Shown: piece after piece, positions 1-8,607 of the stretch
Position numbering within the stretch: the first letter of the stretch is position 1
Layout of the letters: each line of letters opens with the position of its first letter
Origin: JBCBZH01 sp039815415
GTDB lineage: Bacteria > Bacteroidota > Rhodothermia > Rhodothermales > Rubricoccaceae
Assembly: GCA_039815415.1 (NCBI GenBank)
Contig: JBCBZH010000057.1
Location: 1-18,362, forward strand
Reading direction: 5' to 3'
DNA length: 18,362 nucleotides
The notes under the pieces: generated by a model
What the model was told of the DNA's origin: nothing
Seen by the model: the letters and a program-made list of their open reading frames with translations, nothing else
Databases searched by the model: none
Program-made: the position numbers and the translations under genes

Positions 1-2
1 AG

Positions 3-1283
3 GTGCAGGTGGATCCTCGCGACAATCGGACCACCTACACGGGCTTCCAATTTGGCAACATGTTCAGGCTGGACCGCACGGGAGCAGGGCGTTCCACACG
101 AATCACGCCGCGCCACGAACTGGGCGAGCGCCCGCTCCGGTTCAACTGGCAGACGCCCATCTGGCTGAGCCAGCATGTCCCGGATGTGCTCTACCTCGGG
201 TCGAACAAAGTGCACCGTTCCCTCGACCAGGGGGCAACGTGGGAAGCGTTCTCGGATGACCTGACGCATGGCGGACGCCCAGGCGATGTGCCCTACGGAA
301 CGCTGACGTCGATCCACGAATCGCCCCTCGAGTTCGGTCTGGTGGCCGCTGGGTCCGACGATGGCAACCTCTGGGTGACCGAAGACGGAGGCCGGACATG
401 GCAGGAGCGCCGCGTTGGGGCGGGGACCGAGCTCTGGGTGTCACGCGTCGAGCTGTCGGGGCACGATCGGAATCGAATTCTGGTCGCCTTGAATGGCTAC
501 CGCTGGGACCACTTTGACTCCTACGTCTACCTGTCTGAGGATCTCGGGCGGACGTGGCAGCGCATCGGGACGGACTTGCCTGCTGAGCCGGTCAATGTGG
601 CGAAGGAAGACCCAGCCAACCCGGACATCCTGTACGTCGGCACCGACGCTGGGCTCTACATCAGTCTAGACCGAGGACAGAGCTTCCACGGCTTCCGAGG
701 ACAGGCCGCAGACACGGAGGACCCTGGCCTCGACCACTCCGCCAGCGCGATGATGCCCAACGCGCCTGTCCACGATCTGGTGGTCCAGGCACGAGACAAA
801 GACCTCGTGGTGGGCACGCACGGTCGGTCGATCTGGATCGCCGACGTGGCCCACGTGCAGCAGCTCACCGCCGACGTGCTGGCGAGCGATCTCCATGTAT
901 TCAACCCGGACACCACGACGCATCGCGAGAGCTGGGGCGATCTTGGATACACATGGTCGGATCCGCCCGAGCCTGAGGTAGATATCGTGTTCGTTGCGGC
1001 TCGAGCTGGCGAGGCGCGAGTCCGCGTGCTGGATGAGGAGGACGAGCGCCTGTGGGAAGGAAGCCATACCGCTCGGGCGGGCCTCAACTACGTGACGTAC
1101 ACCTTGGTGTCCGACCGTGCGTTGACGGAAGAGCAAGAGCCCGGCGATGCGACGGATGCGTTCTATCTCGTGCCTGGCGAGTACGTCGTGGAGGTTCGCC
1201 TGAACGGCGCCACAGAGCGGGTGCCCCTCGTGGTGAACGCCGGCCCCCCACCGCGCAGTCGCGCGCGGAAGAAGACGCCATAA
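3..1283 (+). CDS. Asp-box (BNR/VPS10-like) beta-propeller protein, 5'-truncated by window edge
   Basis: This is the C-terminal 426 residues of a larger protein. The frame is open to the left edge and the first codon in the window (GTG) is probably internal. Four Asp-box motifs are visible: SLDQGATW (about 73-80), TEDGGRTW (126-133), SEDLGRTW (178-185) and SLDRGQSF (221-228). The phrase VGTHGRSIWI (270-279) is typical of the last blade of sortilin/VPS10-type or 'WD40/YVTN/BNR-like' propellers. These are usually secreted proteins of about 1000 residues in this kind of bacterium; secretion cannot be judged here because the N-terminus is missing. After the propeller come about 130 residues that look like a beta-sandwich ending in a basic tail (RSRARKKTP). 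The enzymatic role, if any, is unknown. The gene ends seven bases before a perfect inverted repeat and converges on a lipoprotein gene. Confidence 0.85.
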   Translation: MQVDPRDNRTTYTGFQFGNMFRLDRTGAGRSTRITPRHELGERPLRFNWQTPIWLSQHVPDVLYLGSNKVHRSLDQGATWEAFSDDLTHGGRPGDVPYGTLTSIHESPLEFGLVAAGSDDGNLWVTEDGGRTWQERRVGAGTELWVSRVELSGHDRNRILVALNGYRWDHFDSYVYLSEDLGRTWQRIGTDLPAEPVNVAKEDPANPDILYVGTDAGLYISLDRGQSFHGFRGQAADTEDPGLDHSASAMMPNAPVHDLVVQARDKDLVVGTHGRSIWIADVAHVQQLTADVLASDLHVFNPDTTTHRESWGDLGYTWSDPPEPEVDIVFVAARAGEARVRVLDEEDERLWEGSHTARAGLNYVTYTLVSDRALTEEQEPGDATDAFYLVPGEYVVEVRLNGATERVPLVVNAGPPPRSRARKKTP

Positions 1284-1289
1284 ATCGAC

Positions 1290-1327
1290 GATTCGCCAGC
1301 TCGAGCCGGATGTCGAGCTGGCGAATC
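1290..1327. terminator. Bidirectional hairpin made of two copies of the CGCCAGCTCG repeat
   Basis: A perfect 15-bp inverted repeat (1290-1304 with 1313-1327) encloses an 8-base loop. It lies between the convergent propeller gene and the lipoprotein gene. Each arm contains one exact copy of the window-wide intergenic repeat word. There is no clear T-tract, so intrinsic termination is inferred from position and symmetry only. Confidence 0.6.
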
Positions 1328-1345
1328 AACGTCGGGGAACGTGAG

Positions 1346-1852
1346 CTATCGGCCCGTCAACTCGTGGAACGCGTCAGCAAAGCGCTGGGCGTCGTCTGGG
1401 TCAAACTGCTGGTCAATGGGCTCGTCATCCACCTCCAGGTCCACGGTCGAGTTGTCGCCTTCAAAGTCGATCTGGAGGCGACCGTCTTCATAGCGAACGT
1501 CTTGGACATCGCTGAGAGGAATCTGGACTGGAGTCGTCAACGCTCCCACGACTGCGTTGGACACGGCGCCAGCGATGAAGCCTCCCAACCCCCCCTCGGC
1601 TTCGGCCTCGTCGAGTCCGCTCTCCACGTCCTTGGCGACCTGATCCGTTAGCCCGATGTAGAGCACCTCATCTGTGAGGCCCATCTGGACCTCGCCGCCC
1701 ACGGTCTGGATGGCGGTGACTTCGGTACCTGCGATCTCAGAAGTGAAGGTGACCTCCGTCTGCTGGGAGGCCTCTTGTTCCTCCACAGCAGGAGTGTCAG
1801 GAGTGCACGCCGCGAGGAGCAGAGGCAGACCGACGAAGAGGAGAACACGCAT
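1346..1852 (-). CDS. Small uncharacterised lipoprotein
   Basis: The 168-residue product starts with MRVLLFVGLPLLLAAC, a short signal peptide with a lipobox ending at Cys16, so it is predicted to be lipidated after export. The mature part is acidic. It contains a Gly/Ala-rich hydrophobic stretch at about 88-105 (GLGGFIAGAVSNAVVGAL), then beta-strand-like segments (VRYEDGRLQIDF, STVDLEVDDEP) and an acidic helix near the C-terminus. I do not recognise a family. The start codon is the ATG at 1850-1852, which gives the full signal peptide; no Shine-Dalgarno sequence precedes it. The gene stands alone on the minus strand and converges on the propeller gene. Confidence 0.8.
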   Translation of the reverse strand: MRVLLFVGLPLLLAACTPDTPAVEEQEASQQTEVTFTSEIAGTEVTAIQTVGGEVQMGLTDEVLYIGLTDQVAKDVESGLDEAEAEGGLGGFIAGAVSNAVVGALTTPVQIPLSDVQDVRYEDGRLQIDFEGDNSTVDLEVDDEPIDQQFDPDDAQRFADAFHELTGR

Positions 1853-2179
1853 GGCTAGTCAGCGACGGGGAACGCGAAGGTACGCGAGCGTCGGGGAGAT
1901 GCAGCTGGCGGGCGAGGGGAGTGCGCTGGGCCGGGACGCGGTGCAACCGACGCCTTTGGCTCGATTGGTAGCGAGGCGAGCGTGGCGTTCCGTTTCTTCG
2001 TCTCGTGAAGAGTGGCGATTCGGTAGGCAGCGTAGGCACGCATGACAGTGAAGGTGAGTCTGGCACCGCCTACGGTGGGCTGAACGGCCGGTTACGATCC
2101 GATGTCATTTTCGCCCGCTGAAACGCCCGAACCGACCTGCAAAGGCCGCGTACACATCACCGTCTCTTCTCCGATCTCC
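1853..2179. other. Intergenic stretch between divergent lipoprotein and DUF2188-like genes
   Basis: About 330 bases contain no convincing gene. The short frames on both strands here are Arg/Pro/Ser-rich and look like GC-driven noise. The stretch must hold the promoters of the two divergent flanking genes, but I see no clear TAnnTTTG element on either strand. If the DUF2188-like gene starts at 2102 instead of 2180, the last 78 bases would be coding. Confidence 0.4.
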
Positions 2180-2500
2180 ATGCCGCATCGCAACGTTTAC
2201 CACGTCGTCCACTCCGACGGCCGCTGGGTCGCCAAGCTCGAAGGCTCGCCCACGCACTCGGCTGAGGATGCCACTCGCGATACGGTCGTCCTGAAGGCTG
2301 CCGACTACGTCCGCCGGTTCGGGTCGGGACGCATCGTGGTGCACGCCGAGAATGGACAGATCGAAACCGTCCACTCATTCGACGAGCTTCCAACCGCACC
2401 CGCGGGTTGGATCGAGACCGTCCTCTCACATCCTGTGTACCTCACGATCGGCGTTGTGGGGCTGGTGGCGCTCGGCGTCGGGCTGGCGCGGCGGGGCTGA
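2180..2500 (+). CDS. DUF2188-like protein with C-terminal membrane helix
   Basis: From the ATG at 2180 the product has 106 residues. The segment NVYHVVHSDGRWVAKLEGS, followed by a helix and then RIVVHAENGQIETVHSF, matches the pattern of the DUF2188 family: a small alpha/beta domain that begins by describing a 'W-x-V-K' strand and ends in an 'hxxdGrI' turn. The family's function is unknown. A hydrophobic segment near the C-terminus (PVYLTIGVVGLVALGVGLARRG) looks like a single membrane helix with a basic end, which is an addition to the usual roughly 75-residue domain. An in-frame ATG at 2102 would add 26 residues that are not part of the domain. I prefer 2180 because the domain begins there, but this is not decisive. 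The stop codon is directly followed by a perfect 20-bp palindrome. Confidence 0.7.
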   Translation: MPHRNVYHVVHSDGRWVAKLEGSPTHSAEDATRDTVVLKAADYVRRFGSGRIVVHAENGQIETVHSFDELPTAPAGWIETVLSHPVYLTIGVVGLVALGVGLARRG

Positions 2501-2501
2501 G

Positions 2502-2521
2502 CCGCCAGCTCGAGCTGGCGG
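2502..2521. repeat. Perfect 20-bp palindrome of the intergenic repeat family
   Basis: CCGCCAGCTCGAGCTGGCGG is perfectly self-complementary and starts two bases after the DUF2188-like stop codon. It is the head-to-head fusion of two repeat words with no loop. A variant copy (ATCGACGAGCTGACG, 2523-2537) follows immediately, and the identical 15-mer occurs again at 5366-5380. Confidence 0.85.
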
Positions 2522-2541
2522 AATCGACGAGCTGACGGACT

Positions 2542-2574
2542 AAAAGGGCCTGCGCCGTTGCCGGCACAGGCCCT
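2542..2574 (-). terminator. Rho-independent terminator of icd
   Basis: A 13-bp stem with one mismatch (2545-2557 pairing with 2562-2574) has a 4-base loop and, read on the minus strand, is followed by TTTT. It lies about 40 bases after the icd stop. The T-tract is only on the minus-strand side, so it serves icd. Confidence 0.85.
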
Positions 2575-2615
2575 CACAGATATCGTCTAGGTTCACGCAG
2601 AGGTGGGGCCGAGGG

Positions 2616-3851
<1,236 letters not shown>

Positions 3852-4208
3852 TCGGGGGTGTCGGGATAGAGAAGAAAAGGACCCAGCAAAGTACGGGCTG
3901 GCGGGTTTCGAGGTCCACGTGCGCGTCATTCCATCGGCTCTCCTCAAACCGTTTCAGCCACAGAACACAGGCGCAAACAAGAACCCCGGGCGGCTTCTCG
4001 CCGACCGGGGTCAGAACGGCAGGGTCGGGTCGGTTGGTCGTCCCCCCGGACTAGTCGCCAGACCTGACCTCACGCATTCCGTCTCCCCAACGATAGGGGC
4101 TGAAACGCTAACAGTCAAGTGACGGAGCCTAAATCGTTGCGCGGGGCGTTGCAACCTAGGTGTGGTTCAAGACGATATTGAGGCCTCCTCTTTGTGCCCG
4201 CTCCTCGA
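3852..4208. other. Divergent intergenic region between icd and the PerM-like gene
   Basis: About 357 bases contain no supported protein gene. The region holds a strong hairpin at 3983-4011 and a possible -7 element for icd (minus strand, 3887-3893). The remainder, up to the PerM-like start, shows no element I recognise and no tRNA-like fold. It is longer than the other divergent spacers in the window, so a leader RNA or small RNA is possible. Confidence 0.4.
3983..4011 (-). terminator. Terminator-like hairpin about 130 bases upstream of icd
   Basis: CCCCGG (3984-3989) pairs with CCGGGG (4005-4010), and CGGC pairs with GCCG inside it, around a TTCTC loop with one G/A mismatch. On the minus strand the hairpin is followed by TCTTGTTTG, a moderately T-rich tail; the plus strand has none. 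With no gene known on its upstream side, it could be an attenuator in the icd leader or the end of a small RNA. Confidence 0.45.
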
Positions 4209-5378
4209 ATGCAGGTCCGCTCCCTCGAGAATCGCGCGTTTCTGCTGCTTCTCGCCCTCGTCACCATCGCGTTTGCGTGGACCATCAAGGGCTTCCTCCT
4301 TCCGGTGTTCTGGGCGATCGTGCTGTCGGTGTTGTTCACGCCGATGTATCGACGGATCCGAAGATGGATGCGGGGATATGGAACGCCGGCGTCTCTGGTT
4401 ACGCTCCTGGTCGTCTTTCTGGCGGTGGTTGTCCCACTCATCGGACTGGGGGCTGCGGTTACGGGCGAGGCCGTAGATGTCTATCAGCAGGTCCGAACCG
4501 GGCAGATCGACCTGACGGAGCCCATTCAGACCGTCGAGGATCTCTTGCCTCGGGTTAATCGCCGCGCCGACGAGCTGGGGATCGACTTCGATGGACTCCG
4601 GGAGAACATCACAAGCGGGGCGGTGACCGCGAGCCAGACCGTGGCGTCGAGCCTGCTCAGCTTCGGGCAACAGGCGCTCGAGTTCACGCTGCTGCTGGCC
4701 GTCACGTTCTATGTGTTGTTCTTCTTTATTCGGGATGGCGATGCCCTGGTCGCGGCCCTGATCCGCGCGTTGCCGTTGGGCGATCCGCGAGAGAGGCGCC
4801 TGTTCTCGCGCTTCGCCAACGTCACACGGGCAACCATCAAGGGAACATTCGTTGTGGCCGCAGTGCAAGGGACTCTGGGAGGTATCGCCTTCGCGGCTCT
4901 CGGGCTGGGCGCCCCGATTCTGTGGGGCATGATGATGGGCATTTGCTCTTTGATCCCGGCAGTGGGATCCGCCATTGTCTGGGGCCCTGCCGCAATCTAT
5001 CTGCTCCTGGTAGGGTCCTGGGGCAAGGCACTCATCCTGGTCATCTTTGGCGCTGGAGTGATTGGCGTCGTCGACAACGCTCTGCGGCCCATCCTCGTCG
5101 GGCGGGACGCGGGCATGCCGGACTACCTGATTCTCCTCTCTACGCTCGGCGGGCTGGCGGCTTTCGGGGTGTCTGGCCTCGTGATTGGCCCTGTGGTTGC
5201 AGGCTTTTTCCTGACGGTCTGGGAGATCTTCGCCGAGGAATTCGGACCGGTTGACGACACGATCCAGGTCCCGGCCCACAAGCTTGACGGCAAAGCCGAC
5301 GACATACAACACGTAGAGGGCGACGTTGCGGCTGATGGCACTACGGAACAGCCAGCCCCGGCCCCATCGACGAGCTGA
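4209..5378 (+). CDS. AI-2E/PerM-family membrane transporter
   Basis: The 389-residue product has the layout of the AI-2E (UPF0118/PerM) family: about eight membrane helices, at roughly 10-27, 29-46, 62-83, 154-175, 212-234, 236-258, 262-288 and 305-335, with a large soluble segment of about 70 residues between helices 3 and 4. Family signatures are FFFIRDGD after helix 4, GxxSLIPAVGS (245-254) in the re-entrant region, VVDNALRPILVG (287-298), and GGLAAFGVSGLVIGP near the end. Members are proposed to export small molecules such as autoinducer-2 or to act as ion antiporters; the substrate here cannot be told. I chose the ATG at 4209 over the GTG at 4194 because it fits the family's start. The acidic, Pro/Ala-rich tail ends in a stop codon that lies inside a repeat-family hairpin. 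Confidence 0.9.
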   Translation: MQVRSLENRAFLLLLALVTIAFAWTIKGFLLPVFWAIVLSVLFTPMYRRIRRWMRGYGTPASLVTLLVVFLAVVVPLIGLGAAVTGEAVDVYQQVRTGQIDLTEPIQTVEDLLPRVNRRADELGIDFDGLRENITSGAVTASQTVASSLLSFGQQALEFTLLLAVTFYVLFFFIRDGDALVAALIRALPLGDPRERRLFSRFANVTRATIKGTFVVAAVQGTLGGIAFAALGLGAPILWGMMMGICSLIPAVGSAIVWGPAAIYLLLVGSWGKALILVIFGAGVIGVVDNALRPILVGRDAGMPDYLILLSTLGGLAAFGVSGLVIGPVVAGFFLTVWEIFAEEFGPVDDTIQVPAHKLDGKADDIQHVEGDVAADGTTEQPAPAPSTS

Positions 5379-5397
5379 CGCGGACGTCGCCAGCTCG
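5371..5397. terminator. Repeat-family hairpin between convergent genes
   Basis: CGAGCTGACG (5371-5380) pairs with CGCCAGCTCG (5388-5397) with one mismatch and a 7-base loop. It separates the convergent PerM-like and purU genes. The stop codon of the PerM-like gene (5376-5378) lies within the left arm. No T-tract is visible. Confidence 0.55.
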
Positions 5398-5403
5398 AAC
5401 GGA

Positions 5404-6267
5404 TCAGGCAAACACGACTGTCTGGTTGCCCCATACCAGCACGCGGGCTTCGAGGTGCCAACGGACGGCCCGTGCGAGCACGTCGCGCTCGATGGACTGC
5501 CCAGTTCTCTTCAGGTCCTCAACGGTCTCCCGATGCGACACGCGCGTCACGCCTTGCTCGATGATAGGGCCTTCGTCGAGGTCCTCGGTGACATAGTGCG
5601 CCGTCGCACCGATCACCTTCACGCCACGCTCGAACGCCTGCCGGTACGGATCGGCGCCGATGAACGCGGGCAGGAAGGAGTGGTGGATATTGATGATGCG
5701 GTTCGGGTACTGGCTCACAAATTCTGGGGTCAGGATCTGCATGTACCTCGCGAGCACGATCAGATCCACACCCGCCCCCTCGAACAGCTCGATGGCTTGG
5801 GCTTCGGCGTCTGCCTTGGTCTCCTTGGTGACCGGGATGTGGTAGTACTCCACGCCAAAGCTGTCCGCGAGAAACCGGAGGTCGTCATGGTTGCTGACGA
5901 CCAAGGCCACGTCGGCCCCCAGCTCGTCGCGGCGCCAGCGCCAGAGCAGCTCCAGGAGGGCATGGTCAAACTTGGACACCATGATGCCGACGCGCTTGCG
6001 GTGTGTCGCTGAATCGATCCGCCAGTCCATCTGGAACGGCGTCGCGACGACGTGCTCGAAGGCGGCCTCGAATGCATCGGCGGCGAGATCGAGGTGCGGC
6101 GTGGTGAACTCCGCCCGCATGAAGAACGTCCCGCCTTCTGGGTCGGTGGTGTGCTGATCGAGCGCAGTGATGTTGGCGCCGTGGTTCTGGAGAAAGCCGC
6201 TGACGGCGGCGACGATGCCAGGGGCGTCCGGGCAGGTGACGAGCAGGCGCGCGAGGGGGACAGACAT
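5404..6267 (-). CDS. purU: Formyltetrahydrofolate deformylase
   Basis: Hydrolyses 10-formyl-tetrahydrofolate to formate and tetrahydrofolate, balancing one-carbon pools and supplying formate to purine synthesis. The 287-residue product has an N-terminal ACT regulatory domain (about 6-85, starting ARLLVTCPDAPGIVAAVS) followed by a formyltransferase-type catalytic domain (about 92-287). The catalytic triad of this fold is intact: Asn193 and His195 in IINIHHSFLP, and Asp231 in EDLDEGPII. The length matches the family. I placed the start at the ATG at 6265-6267 (MSVPLARL); an ATG 24 bases further upstream would add residues encoded by an intergenic repeat copy. On the minus strand GATCTTTG lies about 25 bases upstream, one mismatch from the TAnnTTTG promoter element. 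Confidence 0.95.
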   Translation of the reverse strand: MSVPLARLLVTCPDAPGIVAAVSGFLQNHGANITALDQHTTDPEGGTFFMRAEFTTPHLDLAADAFEAAFEHVVATPFQMDWRIDSATHRKRVGIMVSKFDHALLELLWRWRRDELGADVALVVSNHDDLRFLADSFGVEYYHIPVTKETKADAEAQAIELFEGAGVDLIVLARYMQILTPEFVSQYPNRIINIHHSFLPAFIGADPYRQAFERGVKVIGATAHYVTEDLDEGPIIEQGVTRVSHRETVEDLKRTGQSIERDVLARAVRWHLEARVLVWGNQTVVFA

Positions 6268-6273
6268 AGGCGT

Positions 6274-6283
6274 CGAGCTGGCG
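6274..6283. repeat. Single repeat copy directly upstream of purU
   Basis: An exact CGAGCTGGCG word lies 6 bases upstream of the purU start codon, where a ribosome-binding site would normally sit. Confidence 0.8.
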
Positions 6284-6334
6284 AGGAGCAAAGATCGGTG
6301 CCAGGTCTACGCCCTGCTTGTTTCCATGTACAAA

Positions 6335-6366
6335 CGCGCCCCAGCAGCCGAAGCCGCCGGGGCGCG
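6335..6366 (-). terminator. Hairpin downstream of dnaK
   Basis: CGCGCCCC (6335-6342) pairs perfectly with GGGGCGCG (6359-6366), with further imperfect pairing inside. On the minus strand it is followed by TTTGTAC. It lies 40 bases after the dnaK stop and is the best candidate for its terminator. Confidence 0.65.
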
Positions 6367-6380
6367 CAGATCCGCGTCAA

Positions 6381-6402
6381 CGGGCTGGGGATCGCCAGCC
6401 CG
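6381..6402 (-). terminator. Second hairpin directly after dnaK stop
   Basis: CGGGCTGG (6381-6388) pairs perfectly with CCAGCCCG (6395-6402) around a 6-base loop, four bases from the dnaK stop codon. It resembles a diverged copy of the intergenic repeat. No T-tract follows, so it may stabilise the mRNA end instead of terminating. Confidence 0.45.
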
Positions 6403-6406
6403 AGGG

Positions 6407-8338
6407 CTACGAGCTTTGCTCTTCGCCCTCATCCACCACCTCGAAATCGGCGTCCTGGGCGCCGTTCGAGCTGGCGTCGGCGGTGGGCTCGCCGGACGCG
6501 CCGTCGCCACCGGCCTCGGCCTGCTGCGCTTTGTAGAGATCCTCGGACGCAGCGCTCCACGCCTGGTTGAGCTGCTCCGTCGCGGAGTCGACCTCGTCCA
6601 CGTTCTGGTTCTTGTGGACCTCCTTGAGGCGTGCGAGAGCGGCGTCGATCGACGCTTTTTTCTCGTCCGGGATCTTGTCGCCGTACTCGGCGAGGTTCTT
6701 CTCCGTGGAGAAAATGAGGCTGTCCGCGCGGTTCAGCTTCTCGATCTGATCCTTGCGCTGGCTGTCCTCGGAAGCGTGCTCGCGTGCGGCTTTGCGCATG
6801 CGCTCGATTTCCTCATCGGTCAGTCCCGAGTCGGCCTCGATCCGGATCGATTGCTCCTTGCCTGTCGCCTTGTCCTTCGCGCTGACGGACAGGATGCCGT
6901 CGGCGTCGATGTCAAAGGTGACTTCCACCTGGGGAACGCCGCGAGGGGCTGGGGGGATGCCGTCGAGGTGGAAGCGGCCGATGGTGCGGTTGTCAACCGC
7001 CAGTGCGCGATCCCCCTGGAGAACGTGGATCTCCACGCTTGGCTGGTTGTCGCTGGCTGTCGAGAAGGTCTCGGACTTGCGAGTCGGGATGGTGGTGTTC
7101 GCGGGAATCAGCGCCGTCATCACGCCCCCGAGCGTCTCGATGCCGAGGTTGAGCGGCGTCACATCGAGCAGAAGCACGTCCGAAACATCGCCGGAGAGCA
7201 CGCCGCCCTGAATGGCCGCGCCGACCGACACAACCTCATCCGGGTTCACGCTCCGGTTGGGCTTCTTGCCGAAGAAGGTCTCGACGACCTGCTGGATGGC
7301 CGGGATGCGCGTGGAGCCACCCACGAGGATGACCTCATCCACGTCGGCCTTCGCCAGGCCGGCGTCTTTGAGTGCCTTCTCCATCGGTGGGATGGTGCGC
7401 TGCACGAGGTCATCGACGAGCTGCTCGAACTTGGCGCGCGTCAGCTCCATCGTGAGGTGCTTCGGCCCCTCCTGGGTCGCTGTCACGAACGGCAGGTTGA
7501 TGGTCGTAGCCGTGGCACTCGACAGTTCGATCTTGGCCTTCTCTGCGGCCTCCTTGAGGCGCTGCAGAGCCATCGGGTCCTCGCGAAGGTCAATGCCTTC
7601 GTCGCGCTTGAACTCGTCGGCGATCCAGTCAATGAGGCGCTGGTCAAAGTCGTCGCCCCCGAGGTGAGTGTCGCCGTTGGTGGACTTCACCTCAAAGACG
7701 CCATCGCCCAGCTCGAGGATGGAGATGTCGTAGGTGCCTCCGCCGAGGTCATAGACCGCAACCACCTCATCTTTGTCGGCCTTCTTGTCGAGACCGTACG
7801 CGAGCGCGGCGGCAGTTGGCTCGTTCAAGATGCGCTTGACCTCGAGCCCGGCGATCTGGCCGGCTTCCTTGGTCGCCTTGCGCTGGGCGTCGTTGAAGTA
7901 GGCGGGGACGGTGATAACGGCCTCGGTGACGCGCTCTCCGAGGTAGTCCTCGGCGGTCTGCTTGAGCTTGCCAAGCACCATCGCGGAGATCTCCTGCGGC
8001 GTGTACATCTTGGAGTCCCCCCCGGCGTCCACCTGGATCCGGGCGACGCCCCCGTCGCCCTTCTGGACGTCGTAAGGAACGGTCTTCAGCTCTTCCCCGA
8101 CCTCGTCATACTTGCGGCCCATAAACCGCTTGACGGAGAAGATGGTGTTCTGGGGGTTGGTGATGGCTTGGCGCTTGGCCGGCGCGCCAACGAGGCGTTC
8201 GCCGTCTTTCTTGAAGGCGACGACAGATGGCGTTGTTCGGCCACCTTCGGCGTTGGGGACCACCACTGGTTCATTGCCTTCCATGACGGAAACAACAGAG
8301 TTGGTCGTGCCGAGGTCGATCCCGATGATCTTGCCCAT
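6407..8338 (-). CDS. dnaK: Chaperone DnaK (Hsp70)
   Basis: ATP-dependent cytoplasmic Hsp70 that binds exposed hydrophobic peptides, working with DnaJ and GrpE. The 643-residue product (E. coli 638) begins MGKIIGIDLGTTNS, the phosphate-1 motif. YDLGGGTYDIS (196-206) is the phosphate-2 motif, LVGGSTRIP (338-346) the adenosine motif, and DVLLLDVTPLNLGIE (387-401) the interdomain linker. The extra segment at about 75-110 characteristic of Gram-negative-type DnaK is present. The C-terminal tail DADFEVVDEGEEQSS resembles the usual acidic EEVD-like end. The start is the ATG at 8336-8338; the frame runs 44 residues further without similarity. No dnaJ or grpE lies nearby, and I see no complete CIRCE element upstream. 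The disordered tail coding region includes one copy of the intergenic repeat word (6467-6476). Confidence 0.98.
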   Translation of the reverse strand: MGKIIGIDLGTTNSVVSVMEGNEPVVVPNAEGGRTTPSVVAFKKDGERLVGAPAKRQAITNPQNTIFSVKRFMGRKYDEVGEELKTVPYDVQKGDGGVARIQVDAGGDSKMYTPQEISAMVLGKLKQTAEDYLGERVTEAVITVPAYFNDAQRKATKEAGQIAGLEVKRILNEPTAAALAYGLDKKADKDEVVAVYDLGGGTYDISILELGDGVFEVKSTNGDTHLGGDDFDQRLIDWIADEFKRDEGIDLREDPMALQRLKEAAEKAKIELSSATATTINLPFVTATQEGPKHLTMELTRAKFEQLVDDLVQRTIPPMEKALKDAGLAKADVDEVILVGGSTRIPAIQQVVETFFGKKPNRSVNPDEVVSVGAAIQGGVLSGDVSDVLLLDVTPLNLGIETLGGVMTALIPANTTIPTRKSETFSTASDNQPSVEIHVLQGDRALAVDNRTIGRFHLDGIPPAPRGVPQVEVTFDIDADGILSVSAKDKATGKEQSIRIEADSGLTDEEIERMRKAAREHASEDSQRKDQIEKLNRADSLIFSTEKNLAEYGDKIPDEKKASIDAALARLKEVHKNQNVDEVDSATEQLNQAWSAASEDLYKAQQAEAGGDGASGEPTADASSNGAQDADFEVVDEGEEQSS

Positions 8339-8558
8339 TTCGTACGTGTTGGTCGAGTGCAGTAAAGAGGGGAGAGGTGCCGGAAGCGCAGGGCCCGGAT
8401 ATGACATGTGGCCTACGCGCGCTATGGTGCGAGGATCCACACGGACAGAGGCAACCTGACGGATCGTCACCCGTGTTAGAGTCGCCCAGAGGAGGACAAG
8501 GGGCGTGCCACGCCCTCAGGGTTGCCGATCTGGCAGGAAGCTGTAGCGTGAGCCGGGG

Positions 8559-8566
8559 TATCTTTG
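8559..8566 (+). promoter_or_regulatory. Bacteroidota-type -7 promoter element for pgsA
   Basis: TATCTTTG matches the TAnnTTTG element of Bacteroidota primary sigma promoters exactly and lies 41 bases upstream of the pgsA start. No TTTG/TTG is found at the expected -33 distance, so the call is tentative. Confidence 0.4.
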
Positions 8567-8607
8567 GGGCACCCGCCTGTCGCCACCACCCCAGACGGGT
8601 CTCCTGA

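Noticed and set aside
1855..2043. Minus-strand 62-residue frame ending just before the lipoprotein start.
   Set aside because: It is Pro/Arg/Ser-rich, has no recognisable pattern and no ribosome-binding or promoter signal; it reads as GC-driven noise.
4140..4190. GGTTCAAGACG upstream of the PerM-like gene resembles a tRNA T-loop.
   Set aside because: No acceptor stem, anticodon stem or D-arm can be folded around it.
4167..5411. Long minus-strand frame opposite the PerM-like gene.
   Set aside because: The predicted protein is a low-complexity Arg/Asp/Gln/His-rich chain, while the plus strand gives a full membrane transporter.
6167..8365. Very long plus-strand open frame (732 codons) opposite dnaK.
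   Set aside because: It is the antisense shadow of dnaK, produced by strong codon bias at GC-rich third positions; the minus-strand product is an unmistakable DnaK.
8339..8400. Possible CIRCE heat-shock operator upstream of dnaK (GCACTC on the minus strand).
   Set aside because: Only one half-site can be seen; the inverted GAGTGC partner at nine bases is absent.
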